64,000 nucleotides of DNA from positions 43,159 to 107,158 of the forward strand of contig NZ_FNAN01000028.1 of NCBI RefSeq assembly GCF_900101885.1. Reading direction: 5' to 3'. This DNA comes from Dyadobacter soli (lineage in GTDB: Bacteria; Bacteroidota; Bacteroidia; Cytophagales; Spirosomataceae). Of the stretch, positions 63,201-64,000 are shown piece by piece. Under the pieces are notes generated by a model that was given only the letters and a program-made list of their open reading frames with translations, made no database searches and was not told the origin of the DNA. The stretch's first letter is position 1. Each line of letters starts with the position of its first letter. A program made the translations under genes and the position numbers.

Positions 63201-64000
63201 ACCAATGCGAACTTTGGTGTGCAACAACCCCCTCTAACGACCGGCGGAACAGAGCCGACCCAGCCAAACCCGGGCGGCACGACGACCGTAGACCTGACCT
63301 CGCATTTCGGCCTGACCGATCCTGACGGAACCGTGACCAGCATTACGTTCACCGAATTCCCGGCGGATGTGACCACGATCACTATCAATGGCACGACCTA
63401 CGTGGCTCCGGGTACGACGCCTGGCGCAGGACAGCAGGCATGGCCGGCTGGTAACCTTACGGTTCCTGCAACGGGTCTGTCTGTGTTGGTTGATCCTGTC
63501 GATGGCGGTGCGGAAGTGGAGATCCCATTCTTCGTGACCGACAATGGAGGTCTGGAAAGTAATGTGAGCGTCGTAACGGCTGATTTCACTATTCCAACCG
63601 TAAGTCTTTCCGGTAACGTATTCCACGATGCCAATGCATTGACAGATAACACCGTCAATACAACCGGCTCGGTGACTACGATCCCGACAGGTCTTTTTGT
63701 AACGCTGGTTGATAATGCAGGTAACCCTGTGGCAACCGTGCCTGTGAATGCAGATGGTTCTTACGACTTCGGTAATGTGGAACCCGGCACTTACAGCGTG
63801 GTATTGCATCAGACAGCGGCCGGCTCGACGGTACCTAGCCTGCCAAACGGTTGGAATAACACCGGTGAGCACCTGGGCGCCAATGCGGGTAGCGATGGTA
63901 CTGTAAATGGTATTTTGCCAAACATTACCGTGACTACGACCGATGTGATCGACGCTAATTTTGGGGTACAGCAGCCGCCGGTAACGACCGACGAAAACCT
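57261..64000 (+). CDS. giant secreted SBBP/Ig-like repeat protein, 3' end outside window
   Basis: An open frame from ATG 57261 to the window edge, over 2,240 codons with no stop. Signal peptide MQKQLLMFLALFAVVCFGAQGQ. Residues about 45-255 match a DUF7948-type N-terminal domain (NKGQIIDIGG, RDIYPGIDLEFV, YNFIVHPGA, IDPTPNVEWATYYGG). About 262-740 are SBBP beta-propeller-like repeats (TYYGGTGDE, DPDGNIYVTG, AKFNSNG). About 745-1860 are PKD/Ig-like repeats with TYTWSP, ANAGSD and TTYTVTV patterns. From 1867 come SdrD-B-like units (GNVFHDANAL). It is probably a cell-surface or type IX-secreted adhesin; the sorting domain would lie beyond the window. Confidence 0.85.
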   Translation, partial: MQKQLLMFLALFAVVCFGAQGQNQTSISANATIPETNAVTDKFQSGQVRAFAENKGQIIDIGGKANKNVRYLLNMPGLNVQLRQTGFSYDTYKVQSAGGKVSRKYHRVDIELEGANPAAKIVAAKPAGGTQNVINERGDFLGIRQFEQVTYRDIYPGIDLEFVAGQGNGKPVEYNFIVHPGADASAIKMRYKGADKMALQNGKIVMNLRHGKLSEQIPASWLAQTKKAVKVGYRSLDSDLFAFNVPAYDKSKTLVIDPTPNVEWATYYGGTGDEQIRSVATDPDGNIYVTGTTTSTSNIATAGTSQTALGGDIDIFVAKFNSNGVRQWGTYYGGAGKDEGNSITYSNGQVYIAGETISAGMATAGAFQDSPGPNGVGINSIIARFNVATGNRNWATYYGGGITSFASRISVDANGNIFVLGGTAVNLFPLSSCAPGNIATAGTYRQGNGCTNSWLAKFNSAGARLWGTFVAGSDLKAIASRSSYALDVDAAGNVYVGGSTALSATYDASLAFGVGEGTAITTDRGYLMKFNTNGGRVWGRFYDGTFTDLKVDEANNRIQTVGYTTSATGIASTGAYKTTKVPATDGFWVTFDMAGHYQKGTYLGGQGLTYGMGVKVDNTGDVIVAGHSTAAGNELSTNCSFQTSPAGNVDAFINKFSASSGQRIWGTYYGGPGFDYTGYVSPGGTFGMDPAFSSPLAITEGNKPVLAGYSGAGSPNLATEGSHQRTHGGATDGWIAKFNTGELPAGFAVASSSLSPMSQNACILGIPGIITGNAVGATAPANYSRKLFYQWQSSSSASGPWTDLAGEVFKDLQPLASQSTTYYRRLVRVNTDYCNQITVDSSQAATVQINANASPIANADGPQWYVCGAGSNTVALNGAATGGTPSYAYQWYEGSTSNGTPLATTGAWTTPAITRATTYTLQVTDAAGCVDIDQVTVVPAIANAGADKSICQGAGGVQIGTEPVASPSVQYTWSVVSGGALSTLSCTTCAQPIANPAVATTYRLTVTVTRKGGATCTSFDDVIVTPITAPGNTLAFAGADRTVCKNTTITIGGTADNTYAYTWTPGQYLSASQVANPVYSSGTALVTGGYTNYTVSAVKAGCTFTDEVKVYSINNRITDQDELNCGPMWSTHLDEENAPGAVYTWSVVSGNGVILQTAKEGRNAYLKSNSGVTRFRRTVTLNSVSCIAELDVEPCTVGPACDFDIVTLSDQACPKVFGPLAALKLGTTLPASDYNFSWSPANLVDNAHAAVVNITSTAPATITVTVTNKYDASITCQESIVINPPGWSLPIFVAPDKYTCPGTSIQIGGTPVSGFTYAWTPDQALSAINIANPVANVTSTKAFYVEIKETASGCVNKDTVNVVVPPAPVANAGNDRAVCNGSTVTLGSPAPAGTNWVYSWEPSNTAWTNGTGPTDAQPQVQFAFSTPQSYILTVTDPLTGCMDKDTVVLRNTVTTGEYAGNALATCQGVAAQLGREAEPFAQYEWFMADGVTPATGLSCITCANPIVTNPALTTTYTVKVSYPGCNTPMTDQVTLTVNPVQGLELIDKNVCPAGPIAIGYGSAGNPAAPAGATYSWAPAAGLSSATVANPTATVTQERIYTVTVTLPSGCIFTDEVKVSPSANAGSDAVLCPGESTTVGTPAIAGATYSWTGAGIVGAANVAQPTVKPTTTTTYTVSVTLNGCTTTDQVVVTVNSPADFAITGNTAICEGGVATLSLAGTAPANTTWQWSPLAGVASPNATATTVAAGSTQTYRLTQTNLNTGCSNYKEVVVVVNPNTIAATVDNVALCQGTSAALPLNVTSSGNYSYVWAPSVGLSNAFVANPTVTTGSPRTYTVTVTDNTSQCQLVKQVNVAINAPEACFAPVTLTGNVFHDANALKDVTVNSTATDPSIPTGLYVTLVDNTGAAVKTVPVNADGTYDFGVTNPGDYSIVLHQTSTGSTVPSLPAGWVNTGENLGAGVGSDAAVNGILTGVTVAGTNVTNANFGVQQPPLTTGGTEPTQPNPGGTTTVDLTSHFGLTDPDGTVTSITFTEFPADVTTITINGTTYVAPGTTPGAGQQAWPAGNLTVPATGLSVLVDPVDGGAEVEIPFFVTDNGGLESNVSVVTADFTIPTVSLSGNVFHDANALTDNTVNTTGSVTTIPTGLFVTLVDNAGNPVATVPVNADGSYDFGNVEPGTYSVVLHQTAAGSTVPSLPNGWNNTGEHLGANAGSDGTVNGILPNITVTTTDVIDANFGVQQPPVTTDEN
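62859..63986 (+). repeat. 747-nt tandem unit inside the giant repeat protein
   Basis: The SdrD-B-like block beginning LTGNVFHDANAL at 62859 recurs as LSGNVFHDANAL at 63606, a period of 747 nt (249 codons). Stretches such as GTATTCCACGATGCC are identical in DNA. Each ends NFGVQQPP before a Thr/Pro-rich linker; the second unit runs to the window end. Confidence 0.85.

Noticed and set aside
62406..63227. 273-codon minus-strand ORF in the giant repeat gene
   Set aside because: Repeat structure of the plus-strand protein creates open antisense frames; no start context or domain.

Overview
The window looks like the chromosome of a Bacteroidota bacterium, most likely a Cytophagales member of the Dyadobacter/Spirosomaceae type. 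The evidence is a GC content near 50%, repeated TAnnTTTG (Bacteroidota -7) promoter elements, weak Shine-Dalgarno signals, several outer-membrane or periplasmic proteins with Bacteroidota-style signals, DUF6934-type proteins, a TonB-dependent receptor, and a giant SBBP/Ig-like repeat surface protein. All family names come from reading the sequence; no database was searched.

Layout. 0-6.5 kb: a small membrane protein, an MscS channel, ffh, secreted proteins and a solitary nuoN. 7-9 kb: a convergent array of three DUF6934-type genes. Two have a previously unlisted 56-59 aa partner, and a duplicated scrap of the nuoN 3' end lies between array units. 9-17.7 kb: TraB/GumN protein, M28 peptidase, typA, a lipoprotein, glutamate dehydrogenase, an orphan histidine kinase and a Dabb protein. 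17.75-17.86 kb: four DnaA-box-like sites in two inverted pairs around an AT-rich stretch, a candidate replication origin or DnaA control region. 18.4-25.7 kb: a sodium:solute symporter, then a TetR-quinone reductase-KefG-KefC stress operon with two matching operator palindromes, an SDR and a PIG-L deacetylase. 25.7-28.9 kb: a four-gene operon joined by 4-nt overlaps (fdtA-like ketoisomerase, aminotransferase, glycosyltransferase, methyltransferase) for an amino-deoxysugar. 29-38 kb: membrane protein, SbcC, GH3 protein, S41 protease and ornithine aminotransferase, all on the minus strand.

38-45 kb: a RelE/ParE toxin-antitoxin pair, a TPP riboswitch controlling a TonB receptor (probable thiamin uptake), a probably leaderless hemE with gmhB, a 42 aa lipoprotein and arginine decarboxylase. 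45.2-51.9 kb: a TetR-TolC-adaptor-RND efflux operon. 52.0-55.2 kb: tRNA-Pro(GGG) followed by an AT-rich islet of about 3 kb, bounded on the far side by a decayed copy of the tRNA 3' half and its terminator. 55.3-56.8 kb: two LuxR-type response regulators. 57.26 kb to the window end: one uninterrupted reading frame of more than 2,240 codons for a giant secreted repeat protein whose 3' end is outside the window.

The most unusual points are the DUF6934/small-partner array with its copied nuoN tail, the DnaA-box cluster at 17.8 kb, and the decayed tRNA-Pro islet. The remaining genes are mostly ordinary housekeeping or cell-envelope genes.
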